Assembly: GCA_910588505.1 (NCBI GenBank)
Contig: CAJUPQ010000002.1
Location: 1 to 64,000 of the forward strand
From: an uncultured Hungatella sp.
GTDB taxonomy: Bacteria > Bacillota > Clostridia > Lachnospirales > Lachnospiraceae
Length of the DNA: 64,000 nucleotides
Direction: 5' to 3'
Positions 52,139 to 61,229 of the stretch are shown piece by piece (within the stretch, counting starts at the first letter, position 1; each line of letters begins with the position of its first letter). The position numbers and the translations under genes were made by a program. The notes beneath the pieces are model-generated. The model made no database searches. It had not been told where the DNA came from and saw nothing but the letters and a program-made list of their open reading frames with translations.

Positions 52139-53308
52139 ATGGAGGCAGTTAAGATGCCAAAGGTTGTCCAGCCGAGAGGCCAGGCAAGGAGCGTGTCCGG
52201 CGCATCTTCGGATGCTGTAAAGGGGAGCGATGAATTTATGAAACTCCTTCAGGTCAAGAAAGACCAGCCGCAGCCGGATAAAGCCGACAATAAGCAAACA
52301 GAAGTCAAGGACAGCCCAAAGGACCCTGCAGAAGAAATTCCCCAGGATAAGCAGGAAGACACTGGGGATACGCAGGAGCAGATTCCGGCGGAGGACACGG
52401 CGGGGCAGGACGCCCTTTTGCAGGCAGCTATGCAGCAGGCCGCAGCCCAGATGACAGGGATCGTCACCGTGGAGTCGCCTCAGCAGCCGGAAGTTGTGGA
52501 GGCAAAGATGGCCGTTGCCATGGAGACGGAGGACGGCAAGGAGGCTTCGGCGGAGGTTTCCTTTACGGATAAGGGAATACAGACGCAGCAGCCGGAACAG
52601 GGATCCCCAAAGCCTGCCCAGCAGCCGGAGGATCTTCAGCAGAGATCTGACGGGGAGCCAGGACAGGAAGAGACCGGGCCGAAGGAAGACATCCGGAGAG
52701 CCGCCGCAGATAGCAGCGCTCCTAAGGAGGATCCGAAGATCCAGTCCCACAAGGCGGCCGAGACCCAGCAGCAGCCCCAGAGCGCATCAAAGACAGAGGA
52801 AAAGCCAGACAGCATAAACAGTCTTTACGGCGACAGCAAGGCAGATGCAAGGCAGGCTTTTGAGGCTCCAAAGACAGAGGAGGTCCCATTAAAGACCAGC
52901 CAGGAGAATCTGCCGCAGGATCTGGGAAAGATGCTGGCAAACCGGTTTCAGGGAACCGGAAGGGAACTTACGGTGGAGCTTGAACCGGCGAATCTGGGAA
53001 AACTTACCATCAAGCTGGTCTATGAGGCGGGAAAAGCGGCAGTATCGATTATGGCTACCAATCCCAAGACCCTGGAGATCTTAAACCAGAAGGCGGCAGA
53101 GATCGCAAGCATTTTGGAGGAAAAGACAGGCCAGGAGACTATGATCTACACGGAGTCGCCGCAGCAGGAAAGCCAGGAGGAAGATCCCGGCCATAACCAC
53201 GGCGGACGGGGACAGCGCCAGGGCCAGGAAGAGAAAAACACAGCCGGCCAGGAAGACCGCCGCGACGCGGAGACTTTTGCCCAGCAGCTTCGGTTAGGTC
53301 TTGTGTAA
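52139..53308 (+). CDS. fliK: Flagellar hook-length control protein FliK
   Basis: The 389-residue protein has about 250 residues of Gln/Pro/Glu/Lys-rich low-complexity sequence, the molecular ruler part. The conserved C-terminal substrate-switch domain (about 265-340) reads RELTVELEPANLGKLTIKLVYEAGKAAVSI, with the L-x-P-x-x-LG-x-L-x-I signature. A charged Gly/Gln/Glu tail follows. AAAGGAGGGAG precedes the start. Confidence 0.93.
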   Translation: MEAVKMPKVVQPRGQARSVSGASSDAVKGSDEFMKLLQVKKDQPQPDKADNKQTEVKDSPKDPAEEIPQDKQEDTGDTQEQIPAEDTAGQDALLQAAMQQAAAQMTGIVTVESPQQPEVVEAKMAVAMETEDGKEASAEVSFTDKGIQTQQPEQGSPKPAQQPEDLQQRSDGEPGQEETGPKEDIRRAAADSSAPKEDPKIQSHKAAETQQQPQSASKTEEKPDSINSLYGDSKADARQAFEAPKTEEVPLKTSQENLPQDLGKMLANRFQGTGRELTVELEPANLGKLTIKLVYEAGKAAVSIMATNPKTLEILNQKAAEIASILEEKTGQETMIYTESPQQESQEEDPGHNHGGRGQRQGQEEKNTAGQEDRRDAETFAQQLRLGLV

Positions 53309-53326
53309 GAGAAAGAAGGAGGATAT

Positions 53327-54145
53327 ATGGCAAAAAGTTTAGGGGCCGTTAGCGGAACCGATAGTCCTTATAAGACAGGTGCCTACACGGTAGAACAAAA
53401 TGACAAGAACACGTTATCCATGACAGGGTATTTTCAGCTTCTGGCCACACAGCTGCAGAATCAGGATATGAACAATCCCATGGACAACAGTGAGCTTATG
53501 GCCCAGATGACCCAGATGGCCATGGTGCAGTCCATGACATCCATGACAGAGGCCATGAAGACGTCCACAGCGGTGAACACCCAGACCTACGCAGCCAGTT
53601 TGGTGGGTCAGGAAGTGACTATGGCGGTGACAAAAGAAAATTCCTATGGACAAGAGACGCCAGTAGATGTAAAATATGCTAAGGTGGAGTGGGTTGACTT
53701 TACGTCCGGCGATCCTACCATCAAGCTTGAAGACGATCCAAAGAGGTATTCCCTGACTCATTTGGTAGGCATGGGAAGGGTTCCCAATCCGTTTAAAGAT
53801 CAGACGGGAGAGTCCTCCGGCACAGACACGGATACGGATGGGGATAAGACGCCGGGTACCGGAGACGGGACCGATGCGCCTGGAACTACCACCAGGCTGG
53901 CTAATCGTTCCAAAAGCTACACATCCAGGCCGCCTATGGCAGGGGATGTGGATGAGTCGGACGACAGAAATGACAGGAGCATTCTTTCCAATGTAAGCCG
54001 GGCAGTGGCTATGACCGCGGGAGTTAATCTGGCGGATTTGGATAAGGAAGACCTGAAAGAGCAGCGTCAGATGATAAAAGAGCTGGTCAGCAGCGGTGCG
54101 TTCAGCAGACCGGATGAGATCCCGGATCTTACCATCAGACGCTAA
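53327..54145 (+). CDS. flgD: Flagellar hook assembly (capping) protein FlgD
   Basis: The 272-residue protein has the FlgD N-terminal signature, LATQLQNQDMNNPMDNSELMAQMTQMAMVQSM (about 38-70). The conserved part ends at about 165; the remainder is Thr/Asp/Gly-rich disorder and a helical C-terminus. The long tail without the usual Ig-like hook-cap domains is typical for some Clostridia. Confidence 0.92.
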   Translation: MAKSLGAVSGTDSPYKTGAYTVEQNDKNTLSMTGYFQLLATQLQNQDMNNPMDNSELMAQMTQMAMVQSMTSMTEAMKTSTAVNTQTYAASLVGQEVTMAVTKENSYGQETPVDVKYAKVEWVDFTSGDPTIKLEDDPKRYSLTHLVGMGRVPNPFKDQTGESSGTDTDTDGDKTPGTGDGTDAPGTTTRLANRSKSYTSRPPMAGDVDESDDRNDRSILSNVSRAVAMTAGVNLADLDKEDLKEQRQMIKELVSSGAFSRPDEIPDLTIRR

Positions 54146-54186
54146 GGATATTTGAGGCAAGGGCATTTGGGAAAGAAGGAAGTAAT

Positions 54187-54567
54187 ATGGGAGTTAATGG
54201 GGTAGGCTCTTTTGAGCGCAGACTATCCGGCATCCCCGGCCAGAACACCGCAGCGCCTGGAACGGGGGGGAATGATGCAGGCTTTATGACGCTTCTCCAG
54301 GAACGGTCAAAGGTGGGCCTGAATTTTTCCAAACATGCCGCAAAGCGAATGAATGAGAGGGGCATCGCGGTTGACAATCAGCTGATGAGCGATCTGGAAC
54401 ATGCCGTGGAAGGCGCCAGAAAGAAGGGCGCAAGGGATGTGGCGGTGATCGGAGCGCAGGGAGTATTTATTGTCAACGTACCCAACAACACGGTGGTTAC
54501 CACCATGGCTCAAAGTGATATGAGAGAGCGGGTTTTTACTAATATTGACAGTGCTGTCCTGATGTAG
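54187..54567 (+). CDS. Flagellar operon protein (small FlgD-FlgE-linked family)
   Basis: The 126-residue protein belongs to the family of small proteins found between flgD and flgE in Firmicutes and relatives (TIGR02530-type). Its signature is FSKHAAKRMNERGI (about 43-56), with INVPNNTVVTTM near the end. Function unknown; the position suggests a role in hook assembly. Confidence 0.88.
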   Translation: MGVNGVGSFERRLSGIPGQNTAAPGTGGNDAGFMTLLQERSKVGLNFSKHAAKRMNERGIAVDNQLMSDLEHAVEGARKKGARDVAVIGAQGVFIVNVPNNTVVTTMAQSDMRERVFTNIDSAVLM

Positions 54568-54592
54568 CAGGACCTCGTATGAGGGTGTTAGT

Positions 54593-54617
54593 TTCCCCTG
54601 CCTGACAGGCAGGGGAA
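54593..54617 (+). other. Strong hairpin in the leader of flgE
   Basis: TTCCCCTGCC (54593-54602) pairs with GGCAGGGGAA (54608-54617) around TGACA. There is no T-run. It lies between the flagellar operon protein and flgE, where an RNA stem could mark processing or protect the highly needed hook message. Confidence 0.6.
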
Positions 54618-54642
54618 GGGACGCAAGAAAGGAAATGGAAAA

Positions 54643-55647
54643 ATGTTAAGAGCAATGGATTCAGCGGTGGCAGGCCTTCGGTCCCACCAGAATAAGATGG
54701 ATGTGGTGGGTCACAATATCGCGAACGTAAATACCTTTGGATTTAAAGCCCAGACCTATACGTTTAAGGAAGCTATGTATCAGACTTCCACAGCGTCAAC
54801 AGCAGGCGGTCAGACCGGTGGTGTTAATGCGGCTCAGTACGGTTACGGTACTTTGATGGGTAGCATCGGCATGGATATGACGGCCAGTACTCCGTCCTAT
54901 GTGGGGGGGTTCAATGCCAGTATAGATGGTGATGGATTCTTTATTACAGCACCTTCCAAAATAGGTATGACTGGTACTGGAGACTTAGGAGTAGCTAAGG
55001 ATTCGTTTAAGGGACAGTCATTTGAATATACCAGAGTAGGCCAGTTTTTACTGGATAGTGATGGTTATGTTGTTGACGCAAATGGAAATTATGTTTATGG
55101 TTTTAGAGCAGAGCTTGAAGCAAAACCTAATGACAAAGTAGTTACAACAACTGGATATGAAGAGAAACTTAAACCTTTAAGAGTTCCCTTGATTGAAAAA
55201 GATCTTGCCGGCGCAGCAGTAAATGATACAGAAGGTGAAACACAGGCCTCTCCATCAATCACTATTGAAATCAATAATGTAGGTGAAATTACGGCAACTG
55301 TGAAATATGATGCTACTGGAGCAGATGGAAACGAAACCCAGGATAAAGTAAATGTTTCTCTCGGAAAAATAGCAATTGCTACGTTTCAGAACCCAAGCGG
55401 TGTAACTAAACTAGGAGGAAATTATTATCAGGCAAAAGAAGGTGATAATACAGGGCAGGGAGTTGCGACAGCTCCCGGTGAGGCAGGGACTGCAAGTCTC
55501 ATGGGCGGTTTTATTGAGGCTTCCAATGTAGACCTTGCCAAAGAGTTTGCTGACATGATCACCACCCACAGAGGCTTCCAGGCTAATTCCAAGATGATTA
55601 CAGTCAGCGACGAGATGCTGTCAGATCTTGTTGCTATGAAGCGGTAA
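54643..55647 (+). CDS. flgE: Flagellar hook protein FlgE, first copy
   Basis: A 334-residue hook subunit. The N-terminus, MLRAMDSAVAGLRSHQNKMD then NIANVNTFGFKAQ, and the C-terminus, SNVDLAKEFADMITTHRGFQ, form the conserved rod/hook core. Residues about 104-275 form the exposed part, coded by AT-richer DNA than the ends. The first 103 residues are identical to those of the next gene. AAAGGAAA precedes the start. Confidence 0.94.
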   Translation: MLRAMDSAVAGLRSHQNKMDVVGHNIANVNTFGFKAQTYTFKEAMYQTSTASTAGGQTGGVNAAQYGYGTLMGSIGMDMTASTPSYVGGFNASIDGDGFFITAPSKIGMTGTGDLGVAKDSFKGQSFEYTRVGQFLLDSDGYVVDANGNYVYGFRAELEAKPNDKVVTTTGYEEKLKPLRVPLIEKDLAGAAVNDTEGETQASPSITIEINNVGEITATVKYDATGADGNETQDKVNVSLGKIAIATFQNPSGVTKLGGNYYQAKEGDNTGQGVATAPGEAGTASLMGGFIEASNVDLAKEFADMITTHRGFQANSKMITVSDEMLSDLVAMKR

Positions 55648-55817
55648 TTAATTTGAGTATGTAGCCATCTGGTTCTGTGGGACTGATTTGCAAAGCATAA
55701 AACAATATAACCATTGCGAAACTTCCTATTCTGGTAATTTTAAGATATTTAATTAAAATTAACGGAGTTCACCCATTCTGTGAGGCATACAGGATCAGGG
55801 ATGAGGAAAGGAATATT

Positions 55818-56894
55818 ATGTTAAGAGCAATGGATTCAGCGGTGGCAGGCCTTCGGTCCCACCAGAACAAGATGGATGTAGTTGGACACAATATCGCGAA
55901 TGTAAATACATTTGGTTTTAAGGCACAGACATATACATTTAAAGAAGCTATGTATCAGACTTCTACAGCGTCAACAGCAGGCGGCCAGACTGGTGGTGTT
56001 AACGCGGCCCAGTACGGTTATGGTACTTTGATGGGGAGTATCGGTATGGATATGACAGCCAGCACGCCATCATATGTAGGCGGCTTTAATGCCAGTATTG
56101 ATGGAGACGGTTTCTTTATCACTGCGTCTTCTAAAATAGGCAGTACCAAAGGAGTCAGTAAAACCGCCTTTAAAAGTGAAGATTTTGATTATACCAGAGT
56201 TGGGCAATTTTTGGTAGACAGTGATGGATATGTTGTTGACGCAAACGGAAACTATGTATATGGGTTTAGGGCGAAATATACTGTTACAGATGTCAAGGTT
56301 GGTGAAACGGAAGATCCTAATAAACCTGGTACAATGATAGACGTAATGAAAAAAGAAATTACAACAACATTTGAGAATGATGTACTTCAGCCTCTACGTA
56401 TCCCATTAGCTGATACAAATGACGGAGCGGCGTCAGAACTCCAAAATCTTACTATTAGTGATGATGAAGGAGAAGATAAAGCATCTCCATCAATTACGAT
56501 TGAAATCAACAATATAGGAGAAATATCAGCCACGATCAGATACGATATAACGAAAACAAATGATGATGGGACTACGACCCCGGCAAAGGACAGCAAAGTT
56601 GTTTCTATTGGAAAGGTTGCCATTGCCACATTCCAAAACCCTAACGGTGTCACCAAAGCAGGTGGTAATTATTACAAAGCAAAAGAAGGTGACAACACAG
56701 GTCAAGAGATTGCGACAGTTCCCGGGGATGCTGGTACTTCAACTCTTATGGGTGGATTTTTGGAAGCTTCCAACGTAGACCTTGCCAAAGAGTTCGCCGA
56801 CATGATCACCACCCACAGAGGCTTCCAGGCCAACTCCAAGATGATCACGGTCAGCGATGAGATGCTGTCAGACCTGGTAGCCATGAAGCGTTAA
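55818..56894 (+). CDS. flgE: Flagellar hook protein FlgE paralogue, second copy
   Basis: The 358-residue tandem paralogue has 103 identical N-terminal residues and a nearly identical last 50. The middle differs in sequence and is longer, with an added stretch around DVKVGETEDPNKPGTMIDVM. After about 50 identical bases the shared parts differ at many silent sites. It has its own GAGGAAAGG site, 170 bases behind the first copy. Confidence 0.93.
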   Translation: MLRAMDSAVAGLRSHQNKMDVVGHNIANVNTFGFKAQTYTFKEAMYQTSTASTAGGQTGGVNAAQYGYGTLMGSIGMDMTASTPSYVGGFNASIDGDGFFITASSKIGSTKGVSKTAFKSEDFDYTRVGQFLVDSDGYVVDANGNYVYGFRAKYTVTDVKVGETEDPNKPGTMIDVMKKEITTTFENDVLQPLRIPLADTNDGAASELQNLTISDDEGEDKASPSITIEINNIGEISATIRYDITKTNDDGTTTPAKDSKVVSIGKVAIATFQNPNGVTKAGGNYYKAKEGDNTGQEIATVPGDAGTSTLMGGFLEASNVDLAKEFADMITTHRGFQANSKMITVSDEMLSDLVAMKR

Positions 56895-57167
56895 AACATG
56901 TAAATAACAATCAGTAGTTCAGCTGCCGCGCCAGACAGAGGATGCGGTTGGTTCGGTATCTTTCCCTGACGCGGCTGACAATAAGACATAAAAGGACCTA
57001 AAACAGGGAATCAGAGTATGAGAAGGCGCAGAAGCAACGATCAGAGGATCATGGACAGAGCCAGACAGGCCCGCAGGGAGAGGATAAGCGGGGAGAGAAA
57101 GCGTGATAACTACGATCTCTCCCCTCAAAGCGGAGTGAGCCAGGAGGAACCGGCTGGAGGGCAGAGA

Positions 57168-57365
57168 ATGATAAAGGTGACGCGGCTAAGCGGTGAGATA
57201 TTGTATTTGAATATTTTTCAGATTGAATCAATGGAATCAATACCCGAGACCAAGATCAAGATGATGAATGGCTATTATTACCTTGTAAAAGATTCCGAAG
57301 ATTCAGTTAGGAAACAGATCAGAGAATGGTTTGGATACTTTGGCTCTTCGGGAGTACAGGGATAA
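57168..57365 (+). CDS. flbD: FlbD-family flagellar protein
   Basis: A 65-residue protein starting MIKVTRLSGEILYLN with PETKIKMMNGYYYLVKDS, the full length of Firmicute FlbD proteins found upstream of motA. ATG 57168 has GGAGGG six bases ahead. The same frame is open upstream to ATG 57018 and would add 50 basic residues (MRRRRSNDQRIMDRAR...); this extension is not part of the family and is probably untranslated or a separate leader. The role is unclear; linked to swarming/hook genes elsewhere. Confidence 0.85.
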   Translation: MIKVTRLSGEILYLNIFQIESMESIPETKIKMMNGYYYLVKDSEDSVRKQIREWFGYFGSSGVQG

Positions 57366-57406
57366 AATAAGCGTATCAGCAATTTTATGTAGGAGGAGAA
57401 AATGTA

Positions 57407-58216
57407 ATGGATATATCAACGCTTATCGGCTGGGTCATGGCCGTAGGATTGGTGGTTTGGGGAATTGGCTTTGACAAGCTGGGAAATTTCTGGGATGTAC
57501 AAAGCTTGGCTATCGTTTTGGGCGGAGCTATTGCGGCGCTTATTGCCAGCTATCCTTTCCGAATTTTAAAAGAGGTGCCCAAACACATTCTCATATGTTT
57601 CAGAGGCGGTAAATACAATGTTCCCAAACTGGTGGATCAGCTGGTGGATCTTGCCATGCTGGCCAGGCAGAGCGGACTTCTGGCTTTGGAGGAAAAGGCG
57701 GAGGAGATCAAGGACCCGTTTTTCAAGCAGAGCCTTTTAAAAATCGTAGATGCCAATGATCCGGACAAGGTTCGGGAGATGCTGGAAAAAGAGCTGGACG
57801 ACATGGCGGCCAGACACGACGAGGGCGCGGGAATCTACGAAAAAGGTTCCGCTTACGCTCCGGCTTTCGGTATGATCGGTACTCTGGTAGGTCTGATCAA
57901 TATGTTGAAGGGTATGAACCTGGGAGACAGCAGCGGCGCCAGCAACTTAGGTCAGGATATGTCCGTGGCCCTGATCACTACGTTCTACGGCAGCGCCCTG
58001 GCCAATGTGCTGTTTCAGCCCATTGCCAAGAAGCTGAGGGTGCGTCAGGCGGAGGAGGAACTTTACTGTTCCACCATTGTAGAGGGCGTCATGGCTATCC
58101 AGGCAGGAGTTAACCCACAGATGCTCAGAGAGCAGCTTCTGTCCTGCATGAAGCAGTCTCAGCAGAAGAAGCTTCTTTTGAAAGCAGCCAAGAGCAGCGG
58201 CGGAGGTGAAGGCTGA
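57407..58216 (+). CDS. motA: Flagellar motor stator protein MotA
   Basis: A 269-residue proton- or sodium-channel stator subunit. It has an N-terminal span pair (DISTLIGWVMAVGLVVWGIG; AIVLGGAIAALIASYPF), a cytoplasmic loop with Arg/Glu for FliG contact, and the C-terminal span motif AYAPAFGMIGTLVGLINML then SVALITTFYGSALANVLFQPIA. Its TGA overlaps the motB ATG by one base. Confidence 0.95.
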   Translation: MDISTLIGWVMAVGLVVWGIGFDKLGNFWDVQSLAIVLGGAIAALIASYPFRILKEVPKHILICFRGGKYNVPKLVDQLVDLAMLARQSGLLALEEKAEEIKDPFFKQSLLKIVDANDPDKVREMLEKELDDMAARHDEGAGIYEKGSAYAPAFGMIGTLVGLINMLKGMNLGDSSGASNLGQDMSVALITTFYGSALANVLFQPIAKKLRVRQAEEELYCSTIVEGVMAIQAGVNPQMLREQLLSCMKQSQQKKLLLKAAKSSGGGEG

Positions 58217-59166
58217 TGGGAAGGAAAAAAGCTGGCGGAGGCGGCGAGGACTGCGGAAGCTGGATGGATACATACGGGGACATGGTTACCCTGCTTTTGT
58301 GCTTTTTCGTTATGCTTTACTCCATGTCCGACATCAACCAGCAGAAGTGGGAGATGTTTGTAAAGAGTATCTTCCCAAACTCCGGTGATGTGGAGCAGGT
58401 GGCTATCAATGAGGAGATATCCGAAGGCGAGTTTGACGTGTCAGGTAATCTGGAGAGCGAAGAGCCTATGCCGGAGGATCTGGAAGAATTGTGGCTTACC
58501 ATTGTAAACAAACTGAATGAAAAAGGCGTGGAGGACGTAGCAGTATCCGAGGGGGAAGGATATACCTTTGTAGCCTTTGAAAATCACACGTTTTTTGCAG
58601 GAGACAGTTCGGTGCTTACCGCCGAAGCCACAGAGCTTCTGGATATCTTCTGTGAGATCATCGCTCCGGAGGTAGACAGGATCTCACAGATCGAGATCAT
58701 GGGCCATACAGCCCAGGCAGATCCAAATAAACCCAACAACCCCAGAACAGACCGGCTTTTATCCGCCGCCCGTTCTGCGGAGGTTGCGGCATATATTACA
58801 AATAAAAACATCATTGATCCCAGCAAGCTGGTAGGTATCAGCTACGGTCAGTTCCGGCCTGTGGATACTTTTGAGACATCAGAAGGAAGGGCCAGGAACC
58901 GGCGCGTCGAGTTTTTGATCGTGGATGCGGGAGCTGATATCAAGTCCATGAATGATTACTATGACGAGTATTACAGCAAAGTGGATCAGGGTGACGTAAC
59001 GATTACAGGCGGAAATTCTCAGAATTCAGAGGGTGAAGGCTTCGCCCCGATCGACGAAGGCAACATGGAGGGAGCTGCCAGTATGGTTCCCGAATCGGAC
59101 ATTTCACCGGATGCGGTTCCTCAGGGAGCGAATCCGGGCGCAGCAGCAGATGTGCCGGCACAATAA
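58216..59166 (+). CDS. motB: Flagellar motor stator protein MotB
   Basis: The 316-residue protein has WMDTYGDMVTLLLCFFVMLYSMSD (about residues 15-38), the ion-carrying Asp and single span. A linker precedes the OmpA-like peptidoglycan-binding domain (about 125-240, IEIMGHTAQADP, NPRTDRLLSAARSAEVAAYI, GRARNRRVEFLI). A disordered acidic tail ends the protein. It couples with MotA to form the stator. Confidence 0.95.
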   Translation: MGRKKAGGGGEDCGSWMDTYGDMVTLLLCFFVMLYSMSDINQQKWEMFVKSIFPNSGDVEQVAINEEISEGEFDVSGNLESEEPMPEDLEELWLTIVNKLNEKGVEDVAVSEGEGYTFVAFENHTFFAGDSSVLTAEATELLDIFCEIIAPEVDRISQIEIMGHTAQADPNKPNNPRTDRLLSAARSAEVAAYITNKNIIDPSKLVGISYGQFRPVDTFETSEGRARNRRVEFLIVDAGADIKSMNDYYDEYYSKVDQGDVTITGGNSQNSEGEGFAPIDEGNMEGAASMVPESDISPDAVPQGANPGAAADVPAQ

Positions 59167-59193
59167 GAAAGTGAGAAGAGGTGGCTTTTAGAC

Positions 59194-60276
59194 ATGGCAG
59201 ACGTATTATCCCAAAGTCAGATAGACGCGCTGTTGAAATCCATGCAGAATCCTTCCCCGGAACCGGCAGCCAGCACAGCCAGCAGCGGCCCTGTGGAGGA
59301 GAAGAAGAAAGCAGAGACAGAACAGGTTAAGTACAGCAAGTATGACTTTTACAGCCCCAGGAAGTTTACGAAAGATAAGATGAAGATCCTCTCAAGCGTA
59401 TTTGAGAATTACGCGCGGATCATTACATCCCAGGTCAACGGCGTATTCCGGGTTATGACCGACATCACGGTGATGGAGGTTCAGGAGCGGCGTTACTATG
59501 AGTATGTAAACTCTCTTAATGAAAATGATATGGTTACATTGGTGGATGCCATTATCCCTGATAACACCAAGAATTTGGTTCCCCTTATGATGTATGTGAC
59601 GCCGGGTATGGTGATCACGCTCATTGAGCGGATGCTGGGCGGAGGGGAAGAGGTGGTAAAGGTAAAAGACGGCTACAGGTATTCGGACGTGGAGATCGCT
59701 CTGTATAAGAGGGTTTTGTCCTACCTGATCCAGGCATTAAAAGACGGCTTCTCCAATTATATAAATATGGACTTCAAGGCTCAGCGCATGGAAGATAATC
59801 CCAGCATGATCCAGGATGTGGGCCTTGATGAGACGGTTGTGATCGTCCATCTTAATGTGGATGTGACGGGTCTTGCAGTGGAACGGATCAAGATATGTCT
59901 GCCGGGAACACTGCTTGAGAACATTTTCCAGGTGATCGACAGCCGCAAGCATCTTGCGAGAGGGTACGCGTTTGAGGATAACAAGGAGACGATCCTTGAC
60001 AATATCCGCCAGTCGCAGCTTTCCATTACCGGCCAGCTTGGCACGGTGTTCCTTGATTTGAGTGATATCTACCACTTGAAGGTGGGAGATGTCATTGATA
60101 TGAGCAAGGGCAAAGACAAAGACGTGAAGCTGTATGTGGAAAAACAGCCTTGGTTTATGGGCAAGATGGGTGTATATAAGAAAAATGTGGCTGTCCGCAT
60201 TAACAGGAGACTTTATCCCGAAGAGGAGGAGGAACCTGTATCAGAAGAAAACCTGTCCCAGGCAGGAGTTTCCTAA
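59194..60276 (+). CDS. fliM: Flagellar motor switch protein FliM
   Basis: A 360-residue C-ring protein. The N-terminal CheY-P-binding motif is LSQSQIDALLKSM (about residues 5-17), followed by a linker and YDFYSPRKFTKDKMKIL. The middle domain has YVTPGMVITLIERMLGGG, and the C-terminal SpoA-like domain QLSITGQLGTVFLDLSDIYHLKVGDVI binds FliY/FliN. Normal length. Confidence 0.95.
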   Translation: MADVLSQSQIDALLKSMQNPSPEPAASTASSGPVEEKKKAETEQVKYSKYDFYSPRKFTKDKMKILSSVFENYARIITSQVNGVFRVMTDITVMEVQERRYYEYVNSLNENDMVTLVDAIIPDNTKNLVPLMMYVTPGMVITLIERMLGGGEEVVKVKDGYRYSDVEIALYKRVLSYLIQALKDGFSNYINMDFKAQRMEDNPSMIQDVGLDETVVIVHLNVDVTGLAVERIKICLPGTLLENIFQVIDSRKHLARGYAFEDNKETILDNIRQSQLSITGQLGTVFLDLSDIYHLKVGDVIDMSKGKDKDVKLYVEKQPWFMGKMGVYKKNVAVRINRRLYPEEEEEPVSEENLSQAGVS

Positions 60277-60354
60277 GGTATGACGGCAGGAAGCTGCGTC
60301 AATATAAATTTTAAGAAAATAAAAATATGTTTTTAGAAAAGAGAGGGAAGAACA

Positions 60355-60717
60355 ATGGCTAAGATTATGTTGGTTGATGATGCCGCATTTATGAGGATGA
60401 TGGTTAAGAATGCTTTGACAAAAAGCGGATATGATAACTTCGTGGAGGCCCAGGATGGCGCGGAGGCTGTGAAGAAATATGAGGAGGAGAGTCCGGATAT
60501 GGTGATCATGGATATCACAATGCCTAACATGGACGGTCTCCAGGCTCTCAAGAAGATCAGAGAAGCTCACCCTGACGCGAAGATCGTTATGTGTACTGCC
60601 ATGGGCCAGGAGGGAATGGTTGTTGACGCCATCAAGTCCGGCGCAAGAGACTTTATCGTAAAGCCGTTTAATGCGGACCGTATTGTTCAGACAGTAAATA
60701 CAATCTTAGGAAATTAG
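60355..60717 (+). CDS. cheY: Chemotaxis response regulator CheY
   Basis: The 120-residue single receiver domain has VDDAAFMR with the acidic pair near residue 8, phospho-acceptor Asp in MVIMDITMPNMDG (about 52-64), switch Thr in VMCTAMGQ (about 83) and KPF Lys at about 105. It binds FliM (and probably the FliY motif array) after phosphorylation by CheA, which is not in this window. Confidence 0.94.
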   Translation: MAKIMLVDDAAFMRMMVKNALTKSGYDNFVEAQDGAEAVKKYEEESPDMVIMDITMPNMDGLQALKKIREAHPDAKIVMCTAMGQEGMVVDAIKSGARDFIVKPFNADRIVQTVNTILGN

Positions 60718-60738
60718 TACCGGGCAGGAGGGAGAGAG

Positions 60739-61188
60739 ATGGCTTTTTTAAGTTCGTTTGATATCAGTGCATCCGGTATGAGCGCGCAGCGTATGAGAAT
60801 GGATATCGCCGCCGAGAATATCACCAATATTGATACCACCAGAACTGAAGGCGGCGGAGCTTACCGCAGAAAAGATGTAGTATTTGAAAGCTACGGCGGC
60901 GACTCATTTCGGGAGGCAATGAAGAACGCCCTGAGGGGAAAAGGATTTAAGAGCAGCCCGGCTGGAGTACGGGTGGCTGATATTGTGGAAGACGACAGAG
61001 AGATGAAACAGGTGTATAACCCAAATCATCCCGATGCGGATGAGAATGGTTTTGTAACCATGCCCAATGTGGATTTGTTAAAGGAGACTGTTGACAGTAT
61101 GTCTGCAACCAGGTCTTATGAGGCAAACGTTACGGCTTTGAACGCAATGAAGCTGATGGCGCAGAAGGCACTGGAGATCGGTAAGTAA
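60739..61188 (+). CDS. flgC: Flagellar basal-body rod protein FlgC, displaced
   Basis: The 149-residue protein starts SSFDISASGMSAQRMRMDIAAENI and has PNHPDADENGFVTMPNVDLLKE and SYEANVTALNAMKLMAQKALEI, the FlgC signature. Usually flgC follows flgB directly; here it sits between cheY and fliY while flgB-fliE are adjacent. AGGAGGGAGAG precedes the start. It looks intact. Confidence 0.95.
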   Translation: MAFLSSFDISASGMSAQRMRMDIAAENITNIDTTRTEGGGAYRRKDVVFESYGGDSFREAMKNALRGKGFKSSPAGVRVADIVEDDREMKQVYNPNHPDADENGFVTMPNVDLLKETVDSMSATRSYEANVTALNAMKLMAQKALEIGK

Positions 61189-61229
61189 TGTCCGTGCCGC
61201 TAAAAAAATAAGATAAAGGAGATTGAAAA

